Positions 19,401 through 29,200 are shown, counted from the stretch's first letter. The stretch is 64,000 nucleotides of DNA from JAEXOD01 sp963667875 (GCA_963667875.2 CAXXGC010000004.1:1-64000), one strand, 5' to 3'. Notes: generated from the sequence alone by a model not told the origin. Numbers and translations are program-made.

Positions 19401-19659
19401 TTGAAGCAGCAGCTTCACTCATTATATGAAAATTTAACGACTGCTCTAAAAGTTTTTGAGTTATTGTAGTGAGAGTTTCAATATTAATTTTTGAAGAAAC
19501 ACCATTTTTACATAACGATATAATTTGTTTCTTAAAATGTCTGGCTTTTCTATTGGTGGGAACAATAATTAAAGTATTACTTATTTTACCATCATTTATT
19601 CTATCAAATAATAGGTTATCTAAGTCAATTCCATTAATCTTTTCTTTTGTTAAAATCAT
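16453..19659 (-). CDS. AddB-like PD-(D/E)XK nuclease / degenerate helicase subunit
   Basis: 1068 aa. The C-terminal third is a Cas4/AddB-type nuclease with QLEEYAKCPFKYF (first Cys), GNLLHDILFDFY, GKIDRID followed by IIDYKSGK (the metal and catalytic D...YK residues), LQLPVYMMAA, and the closing CSYCDFRYVC (C-x2-C-x5-C). These four Cys are the expected [4Fe-4S] ligands. The N-terminal part looks like a UvrD-fold helicase, but I see no Walker A GKT. It begins TLIIVPTNRKARHFKK, as in the Bacteroidota AddB-like group. The partner AddA helicase is not adjacent. Role by family: double-strand-break end processing. Symbol withheld because the partner is missing. Confidence 0.8.
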   Translation of the reverse strand: MILTKEKINGIDLDNLLFDRINDGKISNTLIIVPTNRKARHFKKQIISLCKNGVSSKINIETLTTITQKLLEQSLNFHIMSEAAASIMLKQSINDTSLQYFSVYKNRVPFGTLDRIKNIISKFKENGVSVDEILSEANSNLKGSNQKKAVDLANIYRCYKSKCRKMKYFEIGDVYEELLMLGDDKIGENYAKKFPNTDLVIIVGFDEFTIPEVKIINSLASICNLKLYLDFDYYEYNPLIFKHLDKCSYAFSVCGFNIIEDLSNSEQTEFKQIIKSNLFKSNVKEKFNKFNNQIVKIKGTNRIKEIEYIAKEIKTLITDNAVDPNKICVSFNLIKNYSPIIRDVFTKYKIPFNLTDRYSLDNSTLITFIINLLNIEENDYYFKDIFRILNNKFIKKYLGDSSDLVNTAGELKITIGKKNWIDSIKNKINEKSEFLEDEDYEKNDIDIYINALTQIEKIISLLNPFAFNLTIEQFLKELKNLITVLNIPTDVITGNITTDQKNIKALTTFIETIKEVFNLLKKEYGHETEFNLNFFLENIKTASKWARYNIKEISDYGVLVTTINEFRGLSFDYLFVGGLIDGDFPTRYNPEIFNQETFVQKDSTHQTEERYHFYQTLSSWNKCLYLTAPELQGESELEESIFFKELDKLFSYTERKIDDQDQKNYNNMVFSDEEFQILFGKALIEKNEELLVKLQNDPAFIQFQSNIKKTKDYLDIDNIRKNDNMYETVYNGYVLKDDLNEAELNKINTLLNYGTNRQFSITQLEEYAKCPFKYFTGRLLKIKTSKEPTEELETFEIGNLLHDILFDFYNELRNKNIIVNNCSNEVFNKAKQILFNIAEKKVEESNLIFPISFFEREKILGINGKKEESVLIKYLENEQKENTNFLPEFFEVKFGLIKGDKYDYILSDNESLDLGGVKIRGKIDRIDIDKESKTFNIIDYKSGKTKPSVSEMRDGTSLQLPVYMMAAQKLISNYFKEEYNPLIMFLYRLRYSEKDLKRDQIKVINKGENEDIINANKELFDETIRNVKNHVESMNNGVFNLSRLKNRENKICSYCDFRYVCRVSEVNN

Positions 19660-19784
19660 TATTAATACTCAGTTTTTATAATAATCTTTTACCCGATAAT
19701 ATAATTTTAAATTATTAATATAAATTAATCATTATATTTTAATTAGTACAGAAAATAATTTTGTTTAATAAAAATGGAGTTGTT

Positions 19785-20150
19785 TTGGAAATAACCGATA
19801 TTGATTTACAAAAAATTTACAATAGCAATTCCCCCGATTTTATTACAAATGACGAAATTGCAATAAATAATTTATTAATTAAATATAATATTCCCGAAGA
19901 TGTTTTTGAACTTGAACTATTGTTTGACAGGCTTTCACTAATTATCCCTCTTAAATGGAATAATTATGTTATTATTGCGCGCGCATTAAATAGAACACAT
20001 CAAAATACAGATTTAATATCACTTTCAGATGAAAATTTAACAAAAATGATTATAGGATTAGACAATTTTGATGATACAAGCTGCCCAAAGGATAACGACT
20101 ATTTATCAGCTGTTTTTACAATTTGGGCAGAATTAAGGGATAGGGTTTGA
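19785..20150 (+). CDS. Small protein with C-terminal IscX domain
   Basis: The last 67 residues align by eye with IscX, an acidic iron- and IscS-binding regulator of Fe-S cluster assembly: LKWNNYVIIARALN corresponds to the LKWTDSREIGEALY region, MIIGLDNFDDT to ICDLEDFDDD, and AVFTIWAELRD to the closing AILLVWLDEA. About 55 residues of unknown function precede it, whereas classic IscX is about 66 residues in all. I start at TTG 19785-19787 because GGAG lies five bases before it; an upstream TTG at 19761 has no such site. It is divergent from the AddB-like gene, and no isc/suf genes are near. IscX assignment moderately sure; extension unexplained. Confidence 0.65.
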   Translation: MEITDIDLQKIYNSNSPDFITNDEIAINNLLIKYNIPEDVFELELLFDRLSLIIPLKWNNYVIIARALNRTHQNTDLISLSDENLTKMIIGLDNFDDTSCPKDNDYLSAVFTIWAELRDRV

Positions 20151-20290
20151 TAAAACAAATTGTGAATTGTGAATTATAAATTGCTTTCGGTTATTATATA
20201 ATCCCCTATTTTTTCTTTTATTAATTAATAATGTAGCATTTATAATTTGTTTTTGATTCCACTTTACACTATAAATACCGAAGAACCATT

Positions 20291-21988
20291 TTATTTTAAA
20301 TAAATCATCTTTTTAACAACTGATAATGAACTTTTTCCATTATTAATTGGATTTACATTAATTTTATAAAAATATACTCCGCCTGCATAATTGCTCATAT
20401 CAACGGTTAAGGAGTATTTCCCGGCCTGTTTTGTTTCATTAACCAATTCTTTAATTTTTTGACCTAAAGTATTATAAATGCACATTGTAACATTACTATA
20501 ACTATCAATTGAATAATTTATAGTTGTTGAAGGATTAAAAGGATTTGGATAGTTTTGACTTAGTTCAAAAGTTTTAGGAATCTCAGAATCATTTACATCC
20601 GTTAAATTTCCAATCATATAATAACCTAACCAGGTTAATCTATCTCTTATCCACGATTTAAGGTATAAAAGCTCTTCCGAATATGTTTGTCCAATATATG
20701 CATTTGGCCAAACATAAGTTCCAAGTATCGGCCATCGTTGGTAATTTCGCACCTGTGATTCATTTACAACATTTACAATTGAATCAATTTTTGCATTAAA
20801 TGAATCAAACGACAACAAATTATTTTTCAAAGTTTCCCATCTATATCTAACCATATTTGCAAAAGTTGAATCATCCATTAATTTCTTCCACCAAAATGGG
20901 GGCACATAACCATCGGAGGATAAAAATCCCGGTTCCGATGATAGATAATCCAATTGCCAACCTGTTCTCTGCCATCCCTCATAATAATCAGCATTTCCAA
21001 ATGCTAAATTATAATCCCATACAGGGCCGGAATATAGTTTTTTGTTAACACTATTTCTGTCTTTGTGAAGGAAAGTGCTTAATCTATAACCGTCAACATT
21101 TTTAGATACTTCGTTAAGCAAAAACATATCTACAAACGAGTTAACATCCAAAAATGTCGTATAACCGCTATCGGGATTATTAAAATTATCGGAATACATT
21201 TTTCGTTCAAAATCATTGATAAAAGTTCTTATATAATTCCGTTGCGGATCAACAATATCTTCCGGTTTTGGTATATGATATTGATAACTTACGTTTTGCC
21301 ACGCACCGGGATATGCAGGAAATAAAGAATTCCAACCTTCATTGTTTTCACCATCCCATTTATCAATTTTAACAATATAACCGCCTGTTAATGCGTCTCC
21401 GCTAATATCTGTAGGTTCTAATTTTTTTATATTAACTCTGTTTTTATCACGTTTAATTTTTTCAAATAGTACATATACACCCATATATTCACCATTCAAA
21501 ATCAATTCGTAATATTTACTGCGCGAGGCATAATGTCCCATACTTCTTGCTAAACTGTATACCAAAACATCACGCATTAAACTTTTATCGGTATAAGGAG
21601 CACTAAATATCCAATCACTTTCGGCAGGGAAACCTAAAAGCGAAACATCCAAATCAGCACCGGCAGCATCACGAGTTTCAACACCATATTGTTTTTTAGG
21701 AAACATTTGCGAGCTTGATCCTCTGATTTCAATTCCTATTTTACCATTATAATGATTAAATAGATCAGTTAAATAATTTCTAACTCCCTCCCCATTATAA
21801 ATAACTCCCAAATCAGCTGTTATTTTATCATCGTCAATTATAGTTTGACCATTAGTATTAACAACAAATATTGGCAGATTAGATGAAGTAAATTCCACTC
21901 TTTTATTTTCATCAACATAAACTTTTTGATTTAATTGCGCAAAAACAACTAGGGGTAAAAAAACTAAAAGGATTGATTTCCGGAGCAT
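20291..21988 (-). CDS. CotH-like kinase-fold protein with T9SS sorting tail
   Basis: 565 aa. A signal peptide (about 1-17, LPLVVFAQ) precedes a CotH-type domain: IEIRGSSSQMFPKKQYGVE (87-104, with the Lys proposed to contact ATP), SDWIFSAPYTDKSLMRD, EYMGVYVLFEKIKRDKNRV (167-185) and GPVWDYNLAFGN (about 318-330, the metal-binding Asp). A T9SS tail starts near 475 (SQNYPNPFNPSTT). CotH of Bacillus is an atypical secreted protein kinase. Related extracellular proteins are found beside hydrolases, where their role is unclear. It is the last gene of the minus-strand glycan operon, 96 bases after GH26, with AGGAAC before the ATG. Confidence 0.82.
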   Translation of the reverse strand: MLRKSILLVFLPLVVFAQLNQKVYVDENKRVEFTSSNLPIFVVNTNGQTIIDDDKITADLGVIYNGEGVRNYLTDLFNHYNGKIGIEIRGSSSQMFPKKQYGVETRDAAGADLDVSLLGFPAESDWIFSAPYTDKSLMRDVLVYSLARSMGHYASRSKYYELILNGEYMGVYVLFEKIKRDKNRVNIKKLEPTDISGDALTGGYIVKIDKWDGENNEGWNSLFPAYPGAWQNVSYQYHIPKPEDIVDPQRNYIRTFINDFERKMYSDNFNNPDSGYTTFLDVNSFVDMFLLNEVSKNVDGYRLSTFLHKDRNSVNKKLYSGPVWDYNLAFGNADYYEGWQRTGWQLDYLSSEPGFLSSDGYVPPFWWKKLMDDSTFANMVRYRWETLKNNLLSFDSFNAKIDSIVNVVNESQVRNYQRWPILGTYVWPNAYIGQTYSEELLYLKSWIRDRLTWLGYYMIGNLTDVNDSEIPKTFELSQNYPNPFNPSTTINYSIDSYSNVTMCIYNTLGQKIKELVNETKQAGKYSLTVDMSNYAGGVYFYKINVNPINNGKSSLSVVKKMIYLK

Positions 21989-22084
21989 GATTTGTTCCTA
22001 ATTTTAAAATATTTAAACATAATATTAAAGATATATTCAAAATAAATTTTTTGCAATACAATTATTTATCAGATAATATTCTTA

Positions 22085-23371
22085 TTATCTAAGATAAATT
22101 ATCTTTTTTGTAAATACACCTTTTGATGAGATTAAATTGACAAAATATATACCTGAGACACAAGATTTATTGGAATCATTAAAACCATTCCATACGGTTG
22201 AATAAATTCCGGTATTTTTAAAACCGGAAGTTAACAGCTTAATTTTATTTCCCAAAATATCAACTATTTCAATTTTTATATTATCAGGTTCATTTAAATA
22301 ATATTTAACTGTACACGAGCCATTAAAAGGATTTGGATAAGGGTTTTCCAAACCAAAAGATTGAGGTAAATCATTTGATAAATTATCCTCAACTGAGACA
22401 ATTATTTGGTCTAAATAATACGAATCGGAAATAGCTAATTTATACGCGTCTAACGATTGTTGTGTTGAATTAATCCGCCAATCGGTTTCTTTATTAATAT
22501 TGAACCAGGTTACAGCTTTAATTTGCGGATATAAAAGTTTTATATAAGAATAAGCATCTCTAATCCACATTGATTTGCTGCCCCCAATTTCAGAACAGCC
22601 AAATTCACCAATTATCATTGGTTTATTATAATTTTTAAATTTGTTATAAATTCCATTATATAAACTTAAAAATGTAACCCAGCTTGATGATGATTGTGAA
22701 ACTCCAAAATTATATCCGTCAAATCCTATCCAATCCACATAATCGTCACCGGGATAATAGTTTTCCGGCTGGTTCCAAGCATCGCCGGGATAACTAATTG
22801 AATTAGGACACCAAATCCACACAACATTATCAACACCCAACGCTTCAAAAATATCATGAATTCGTTTATAGGCAGCTATATATCTTTCAGGACCATCAGC
22901 TTTATTGGGATCACCAAACCCATTTAACGTTGAACCGCCGCTATGACTACCATCCCATGGATACCAAGTACCATTCATTTCATGGCCCCAGCGTAAAAAG
23001 ATTGGCTTACCCCAGGATTTTATGTCACTGGCATAAGTTGCTATATAATTATCAAAATTACCATTAATTATATTCTGATTGCTGAATTGTGTGCTTGAAG
23101 CATTATAATTCCATGGTTCCCAAGTAAGATGTGCGTATGCCCCATTTGCCATAATTTGATTACACATTTCAATTGGAAAACTTGTTAAAGAATTCCAAGC
23201 TGTAAAGTTCATTTCAATAGCAATATTTTTTTGTGCTAAAGTTTCAAATCCTTGTTGTCCCCCGCTTTCCGAAGGAGTAAAAGCAGAATGATAACAACCG
23301 GTTGCTGGAATGGGAATTTGTGAACTGATATTTATAAATATGAACGAGAATAAGAATATAAATATTTTCAT
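22085..23371 (-). CDS. GH26 endo-glycanase with T9SS tail
   Basis: 428 aa, signal peptide (1-17). The catalytic barrel has the family's acid/base motif RWGHEMNGTWYPW (Glu131) and nucleophile motif MIIGEFGCSE (Glu256), with WIWCPN and WIGFDGYN between them. GH26 includes beta-mannanases, lichenases (mixed-linkage glucan) and beta-1,3-xylanases. Beside GH16 and beta-glucosidases, a glucan activity is plausible but not proven. The T9SS tail (about 335-428, ENPYPNPFNGS) marks it as surface-exposed or released. Its ATG overlaps the GH16 stop as ATGA, so the pair is translationally coupled. Confidence 0.88.
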   Translation of the reverse strand: MKIFIFLFSFIFINISSQIPIPATGCYHSAFTPSESGGQQGFETLAQKNIAIEMNFTAWNSLTSFPIEMCNQIMANGAYAHLTWEPWNYNASSTQFSNQNIINGNFDNYIATYASDIKSWGKPIFLRWGHEMNGTWYPWDGSHSGGSTLNGFGDPNKADGPERYIAAYKRIHDIFEALGVDNVVWIWCPNSISYPGDAWNQPENYYPGDDYVDWIGFDGYNFGVSQSSSSWVTFLSLYNGIYNKFKNYNKPMIIGEFGCSEIGGSKSMWIRDAYSYIKLLYPQIKAVTWFNINKETDWRINSTQQSLDAYKLAISDSYYLDQIIVSVEDNLSNDLPQSFGLENPYPNPFNGSCTVKYYLNEPDNIKIEIVDILGNKIKLLTSGFKNTGIYSTVWNGFNDSNKSCVSGIYFVNLISSKGVFTKKIIYLR

Positions 23372-25179
23372 TTAAGATATATCATTTTTTTACAATTAGA
23401 AATATGGTTATCTGAAACTTCATAAATATATAAACCTGAACTTAAGGTCATTCCACTATTATCTGTTCCGTTCCATATTAATTCATGTGTTCCAACCGAA
23501 AGATTGGTGTATAGCTTCGAGTATTTTTCTTCACCTAAAACATTATAAATTTTTAATTTTAAATCTGAAGAATCATTAATTTTTACCGGTATTTTTGTTG
23601 AACCGTTAAAAGGGTTAGGATAGTTTTGCAATAAATTAAATCCATAATTTAAACTACTGTTCGATTTATCTTCAACTCCGGTGGAAACTTGCTCAATTAC
23701 AATTCCATTTAACAATGTTTCAGATACTTCAGCACAAAAGTGGATTTTTAACAGGCCATCTGTTACATCAATATTTTCTAAGGTAAAGTTGTAAGCGGTT
23801 CTAAATCCAACTTCACCAAATATATCGAGATTATTTTTTGCTAATTGGTTTTGTACAAAAATATCAAATACCCTGCTGCCTGCGGCTGTAAAGTAATTTT
23901 CGCAAAACATTAACTTTAAATTATATTTACCATTTGGTACACGAACATCATATTTTGTAATATAATATCTTTCAGCTCTATAAATTTCGTCTTCATCAGT
24001 TCCCGCAATTTGAACACCTGATGATGTTGATGCCGCGGTACCTTCGGAATAACCATATTCTGTATTATACTTAAATTCAGTATCAGCTAAATATCCAAGG
24101 ATACTATTCCCGCCAACATTAATTTTAACAGGAAATGTTAAAGGATTAGAATTTGCAATTGTAAGTGCTTTAGCAGACATATTATTAGCCGGAACAGCAG
24201 CATCTTTAATATTCATCATTATAATATTGTTAGTAACAGAAGTATTAAAATTTGATACATTAATTTTAACTGTTTTATTGTCTTCCATCAACTCAATAGA
24301 ATTAACTGTAACACCGGACATAATATAATTTGAATTATTAGTTGAAGATACAGGATCTAAGTCCTCATTAAATCGGATATAAACATTGTTATTTTCATAT
24401 CTTGCCCACATTGGTGCAGGTGCTAGTTTATCAACATAACCAAGATTAGTTGCATCAGTAAGACATAAAATCATACATCCGTCTTTATACACAATATTTC
24501 CCGGTATAAAATCGCAATTGTTTCCATCAAATGTATGAGTAGCTTTTGACCATCTGTTTGCATCAAATGAATTAAATTCATCTCCCCATATATAAGTAAA
24601 ATTATTATTTGTACCATAATTACCTGCGTTAGGTGTATAGGCATAATATTTTACAAAATCATAATAAGCAAAAGCAGGTACCACATTCTGATTCCAAACA
24701 CCTGCCCAGCCTACTGATGTAGGATTCCAAATGTTCATCATAATTTTTTGAGCTCGGGTAATTGTAGCTATGTGCGAACCTGTTTGACGATATACTTCCG
24801 ATCCATCAATAAACCATGCAACATATTGTGGTGTCCACTCAATTGCGTAATTATGAAAATCAACACTTGGATTAAAATTTACATTTTGATGACGAACATG
24901 ATTTGTTTGACCAGGTGTAATTGCATTGAATTGAACATCGTTATTATATCTACCCATTATTTCAATATCTAATTCATTCCAATTTTCGGTACCGCCACCA
25001 TCGTAATAAGTAAAAAAAGAAGCTAAAACACCATCCTTTTGTGCTGATTTATACCTAACTTCAAAACGACCATAAGTATATGCTGAATTAGTTCTAAGTT
25101 CTGCACCTTTAAAATCTTTAGCATAATTAGAACAAATTAGACTAAAAAAAATAATAATAATTAAAGCGATTTTTTTCAT
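23368..25179 (-). CDS. GH16 beta-glucanase with malectin-like domain and T9SS tail
   Basis: 603 aa. After a signal peptide (1-20) the GH16 jelly roll (about 22-190) shows RFEVRYKSA and the catalytic ELDIE (Glu69, Asp71, Glu73). A second GH16-like fragment (YIWGDEFNSFDANRWS, about 194-210) follows, then an Ig-like segment (about 245-340). Next is a malectin/CBM57-like domain (about 352-500, KINVGGNS ... YNLKLMFCE) and a T9SS tail (NYPNPFNGST onward). GH16 enzymes of this type cut beta-1,3 or beta-1,3/1,4-glucans (laminarin, lichenan) or related galactans. The first enzyme of the left arm, it is preceded by a 12-bp hairpin. The WGDEFN segment normally opens a GH16 domain, so its position after the catalytic motif suggests domain shuffling or permutation. 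Confidence 0.85.
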   Translation of the reverse strand: MKKIALIIIIFFSLICSNYAKDFKGAELRTNSAYTYGRFEVRYKSAQKDGVLASFFTYYDGGGTENWNELDIEIMGRYNNDVQFNAITPGQTNHVRHQNVNFNPSVDFHNYAIEWTPQYVAWFIDGSEVYRQTGSHIATITRAQKIMMNIWNPTSVGWAGVWNQNVVPAFAYYDFVKYYAYTPNAGNYGTNNNFTYIWGDEFNSFDANRWSKATHTFDGNNCDFIPGNIVYKDGCMILCLTDATNLGYVDKLAPAPMWARYENNNVYIRFNEDLDPVSSTNNSNYIMSGVTVNSIELMEDNKTVKINVSNFNTSVTNNIIMMNIKDAAVPANNMSAKALTIANSNPLTFPVKINVGGNSILGYLADTEFKYNTEYGYSEGTAASTSSGVQIAGTDEDEIYRAERYYITKYDVRVPNGKYNLKLMFCENYFTAAGSRVFDIFVQNQLAKNNLDIFGEVGFRTAYNFTLENIDVTDGLLKIHFCAEVSETLLNGIVIEQVSTGVEDKSNSSLNYGFNLLQNYPNPFNGSTKIPVKINDSSDLKLKIYNVLGEEKYSKLYTNLSVGTHELIWNGTDNSGMTLSSGLYIYEVSDNHISNCKKMIYLK

Positions 25180-25199
25180 TTTTCCCCGTAATATTTAAA

Positions 25200-25233
25200 G
25201 CATAGGTGCAGAATATCAAAACTGCACCTATGC
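25200..25233 (-). terminator. Intercistronic hairpin between PorV-like and GH16 genes
   Basis: Perfect 12-bp stem (GCATAGGTGCAG / CTGCACCTATGC) with a 10-base loop. There is no long T-run downstream on the minus strand. It is therefore better read as a partial terminator, mRNA-processing or 3'-end-stabilising structure inside the operon than as a full stop. Confidence 0.6.
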
Positions 25234-25249
25234 ATGGAGTAACAGTAAA

Positions 25250-26281
25250 TTAAAAATTAACGCCTAATGAAAACTTTTGAACTTCTTTTAATCTTCCAAA
25301 ATCACCATAAGCATAATCAACTTTTAATAAAATATTTCCAACTAAACGTTGTTGAATACCAAATCCAAGAGTAAATGATTCTTCCGAATTATCTAAAAAC
25401 AAAGATTTGTATCCGGCACGTAAAGAAATAAATTCATTATAAGTATATTCGCCGCCCACATTAATGCTTTCATAATCATCACTTGGATGTGAAGCATCTA
25501 AGGCAAGAGTTAATTTATGCATTTCCGATTTAATTGGTTGATAAGCTAAACCAACTCTAAATAATAAAGGCAATTCCCATTCTTCAGTTTCCAAATAAGC
25601 AGGAATATTTCCATTATTACCTGAAGTATTATCATCTGGGTCATAAAGAACCAGAGATGAATTTCCATCCATTTTCATTTTTGAACCAAAATTTGACATA
25701 GACGCAGCCAGCACAATACCATCAAATGGAGTTATATACTGAACACCTAAATCAACTGCAAAACTTGTTGCTGTCATTCTCCAAATCTTTTGGCTAATGA
25801 ATTTTGGATTAATACCTATTGCAAAATTATCTGTTAAATTAATAGCATAAGCTAAACTAACAGAAATATCTTGTGCTGTATATGTTTCACCGGTTCCTTC
25901 AGGTTCATCAATTGTGGTAACGTTCATTTCCCCAATATCCGAACTTGTTAAGCTAAAACCAATGGCTCCCATTGTGCCAAGATTATAAGAAGCTGCAATA
26001 AAGTTATATTTCACATCTGCTATCCAACGGGTATGATCCACTAATATCGATGAACCTTCTTGTTTAGCAATACCGGCAGGATTCCAATATAATGCACTTG
26101 GATCATCCGAAACGCCAACAAAGGCACTACCCATACCGGTTGCACGAGCACCCATACCAATCGAAAGGAAAGGTGCTGCAGTCGTACCACGTTTGGATAC
26201 ATCAGACACAAATTGCTGTGCAAACATTAAATTAGCACACAAAACACTTAAAACCATTATATATAAAATTTTTATTCTCAT
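25250..26281 (-). CDS. PorV/PorQ-family outer-membrane beta-barrel protein
   Basis: 343 aa. Signal peptide (about 1-22). The family-typical start lies at about residues 35-70: AAPFLSIGMGARATGMGSAF and DDPSALYWNPAGIA. Alternating beta-strand segments run to a final KFSLGVNF with terminal Phe, as expected of a barrel inserted by BamA. PorV shuttles T9SS cargo to the attachment complex. Operon-borne paralogues in Ignavibacteria may serve particular cargo or be general barrels. The gene lies 15 bases after the 1033-aa secreted protein and before two T9SS-tailed hydrolases, so a cargo-handling role is a reasonable inference. Confidence 0.82.
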   Translation of the reverse strand: MRIKILYIMVLSVLCANLMFAQQFVSDVSKRGTTAAPFLSIGMGARATGMGSAFVGVSDDPSALYWNPAGIAKQEGSSILVDHTRWIADVKYNFIAASYNLGTMGAIGFSLTSSDIGEMNVTTIDEPEGTGETYTAQDISVSLAYAINLTDNFAIGINPKFISQKIWRMTATSFAVDLGVQYITPFDGIVLAASMSNFGSKMKMDGNSSLVLYDPDDNTSGNNGNIPAYLETEEWELPLLFRVGLAYQPIKSEMHKLTLALDASHPSDDYESINVGGEYTYNEFISLRAGYKSLFLDNSEESFTLGFGIQQRLVGNILLKVDYAYGDFGRLKEVQKFSLGVNF

Positions 26282-26295
26282 CTTCTTCTCAGCCT

Positions 26296-29200
26296 CTATT
26301 TAATAATTGAGAATTTACCAACATATTCACCTATCCCCGGAGCATCTACATGATAAATATAAACTCCGTAAGCACAATCCATACCATCCTCAGTTACTAA
26401 ATTCCAGGAAAGCGAACCGTCATAAGGACCTGAATCTTTAGTTAAAGTTTTAACTAATGAACCGGCCATTGTATAGATTCTGATGGTACATTGATTAGGT
26501 AAATGTATAAAATCGATTCTTCTCTCACCACGGCCTGATTGATACAGGGTTCTTCTTTCCCATTTTGCAGTGCTTACATAAGGATTCGGAACAACTTTTA
26601 TTTTTTCTAATTCAGCGTTTGCCAAATTTTTATCATTTGTGGCAGGTACTGTTGTGAATGAGAAATAATCACCAGCTAAAAATGGTTTTGTTGTTGTAAT
26701 TCTAAATAAATCTCCAGCTACCGGTTCTACAGGTGTAGCTCCTCCTAACGGAGCGATATATGAAATATTCCATGTTAGTCTATAAGCAGTTCCAACATAT
26801 TGAATAATAACAATATTATCACCTAAGTCAAAAATTTTGTTTTTATTATTGTCAAGAATTTCAGCATCAACAGTATCATTTTCAGTAATATTTCTAACAA
26901 TAAAATTAACAGGAATTTTTGTTAAAGGAGTTATAACAGATGCACTTGGTAAAAACTCCAAGATATAATCGGATGGCCATGCAATATTTTTAGCAGGTGA
27001 GCTTCTATCTGCTCGTACATACATAAATAAATTGCTTGTGCCTTTTAACCAGCCAGTTGCTGTATCAACAACTGCTATGCTCGAATCATTAGTTACAGAT
27101 ATTGTTAAACCGTCAAAAGGAGGACTATATTTGTTAGGACCAAAATTGGTAGTATCAATGTTCGAAACTATTGTCGAATCCGGTCCGCCGTTAATTGAAC
27201 GGATAATTGAAAAGTCAACTGTTTTATAAAGCGGATATGTTCCTGTCGAATTGAATTTAATTTTATAATTAACATTAGAATTAACTTCACTAGGATTTAG
27301 AACATCTACTTTAATACTTCCTGTACCAATACCTGATGTAACATTAGCTAAATCACCATTTATTTGTGGAGGTACTAATCCTGCTGCTGCTGCATTAGGA
27401 GTAATAACAGCACAGTTGATATCAACAAAAGAGATATTTCCGGCATAATCTTCACTTATAATTTTAGTTGTTTCAGTTGGTTGTAAACCTTTTGTACCAA
27501 AAGCAGGATCACCCTGATCATATGCAACAAGTGCATAATAATATCTTTCACCATTTGTTACGTCATTATCAATATAAGTGTGTTGAAGACCGCTGTCTTC
27601 TCCTCTCCAAAAATGAGCACCATTAATACCAACCGGATCAGGTCCTTTAATACCATCAATTTTATCAAATTGAGCTATTGGTTTATAATACTTAGGTTCA
27701 CCTTTCGAATCGGTAATAATTTTAGCATCATTAAATTCTGCTTCTTGACAACGCAAAATCATATATCCTTCAAAATCCTTTTTATAACCTTGAATTGGAT
27801 CATTATTTTCAAATCCGAGGAAAGCATCTCTTGATTCTTCAGATTTAGCATCCCAATATAAAAATACTTTTCCGTCACCCGGAACAGCTGTTAATACAGG
27901 TTTAATAGGAGGTTTTGAAAAATTATAATTTGCATTATAAATTTGCTGAACTGTTTCTTTATTGAATATTAAATCTTCTAAGTTGCTTCCAAAAACTAAA
28001 GCCATAGAAAATCTTTCACGTAAATTTGCATTTAATGGAAATGGACCTGAAGCAAATACCATACTTATGTTAGTACGTTGTATTGTAGTATCAAATGTTG
28101 TTGCCGACATCTTTAACCACATACTTTCATCATCTTTTGGCCATCCGCCGCCGGTTCCGCCTTGTCCTAAACGATATAATGACACTGCAGTTAAACCAAT
28201 TTGATCTGATTCGTCTTTATCTGTTGCGTCAAAATTAGGTTCTCCTGCTGTAGGAAAACCGTCACCTTCTCCTAAATCCGGGCCATTATACTGTACATCC
28301 CAAGGACCTACACCATCCTGACCAACGTCATCATTTAAAGGTTCGTTGTTTTCAGAATCCCATTTTCCGTTGCCATTGATATCAATATAACTATGCCAGT
28401 CATTATCATTATCAATACCGTCATCACGTTTTTCATCAATAAGACCATCATTGTCATCATCAATAAAATTGCTTGAGTTACCCGGACTTTCCAAATAAGC
28501 ATAACCATAATAACCTGTTTTCCAACGTATTGGAGCACCAAGGCCATCACCGTCATAAGCATATGCAAGGTCAAGTGTTTTATCAAATGAAGCACAATCA
28601 TCTTCCGAATCATCTTTACCGCCAACACCGCAGTCGGTATAAAAACCAAAATAAGTAGATGGATAATTCATGTCAGAAATATTGATTATGTCATAATGCC
28701 AAAAGATGATATCTTCAGCTAATACATGTGACCATTGAAATCCACGAACTTCAACACGTAATCCAAGACCGCCTCTTTCATGATCGGAAGCAATTGGGAA
28801 AAATGTAAAAGGTAGACGTGTATATTCACCGTCTTGTGAATCATCCATTACAAAAAATGTTTCAAAATCACTATTTTGAACACCACGACCAAAATAACCA
28901 TACCAATAACCGTCCCAAGTTTCATCAATTAATGGGAGCGATTTTGGCCATATTGAAGGCCATGTTTTTGAATCTGTATTAATTGATGGTTTTTCAGAAG
29001 AAGAATTTACATAACCGGGAACGGGTTCAAATCCCCATATTTTACCGGTATTCGGATCTTTATCCATCCACTCTCTGTATGAAGTTTGCAAAGGATGAAC
29101 GACCTGGCTATTTCCGGGGGCGGTTATCTCAGTTGCAACTAAAGCACAAACACCATCAAGATATGATTGACCGGTTCCTTTTGGCCATTCGCCTGATGGC

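Noticed and set aside
20151..20290. Short direct repeat TTGTGAATTGTGAATT and AT-rich inverted repeat between the IscX-domain and CotH genes
   Set aside because: Low-complexity AT sequence; the long-loop stem could be a weak bidirectional terminator but is not convincing.
28335..28649. Open frame on the minus strand, Met/Leu/Ile-rich, inside the 1033-aa protein gene
   Set aside because: It is a frame shadow of the Asp/Asn-rich segment: GAT/AAT repeats read out of frame give Met and Leu. No ribosome-binding site and no family resemblance.
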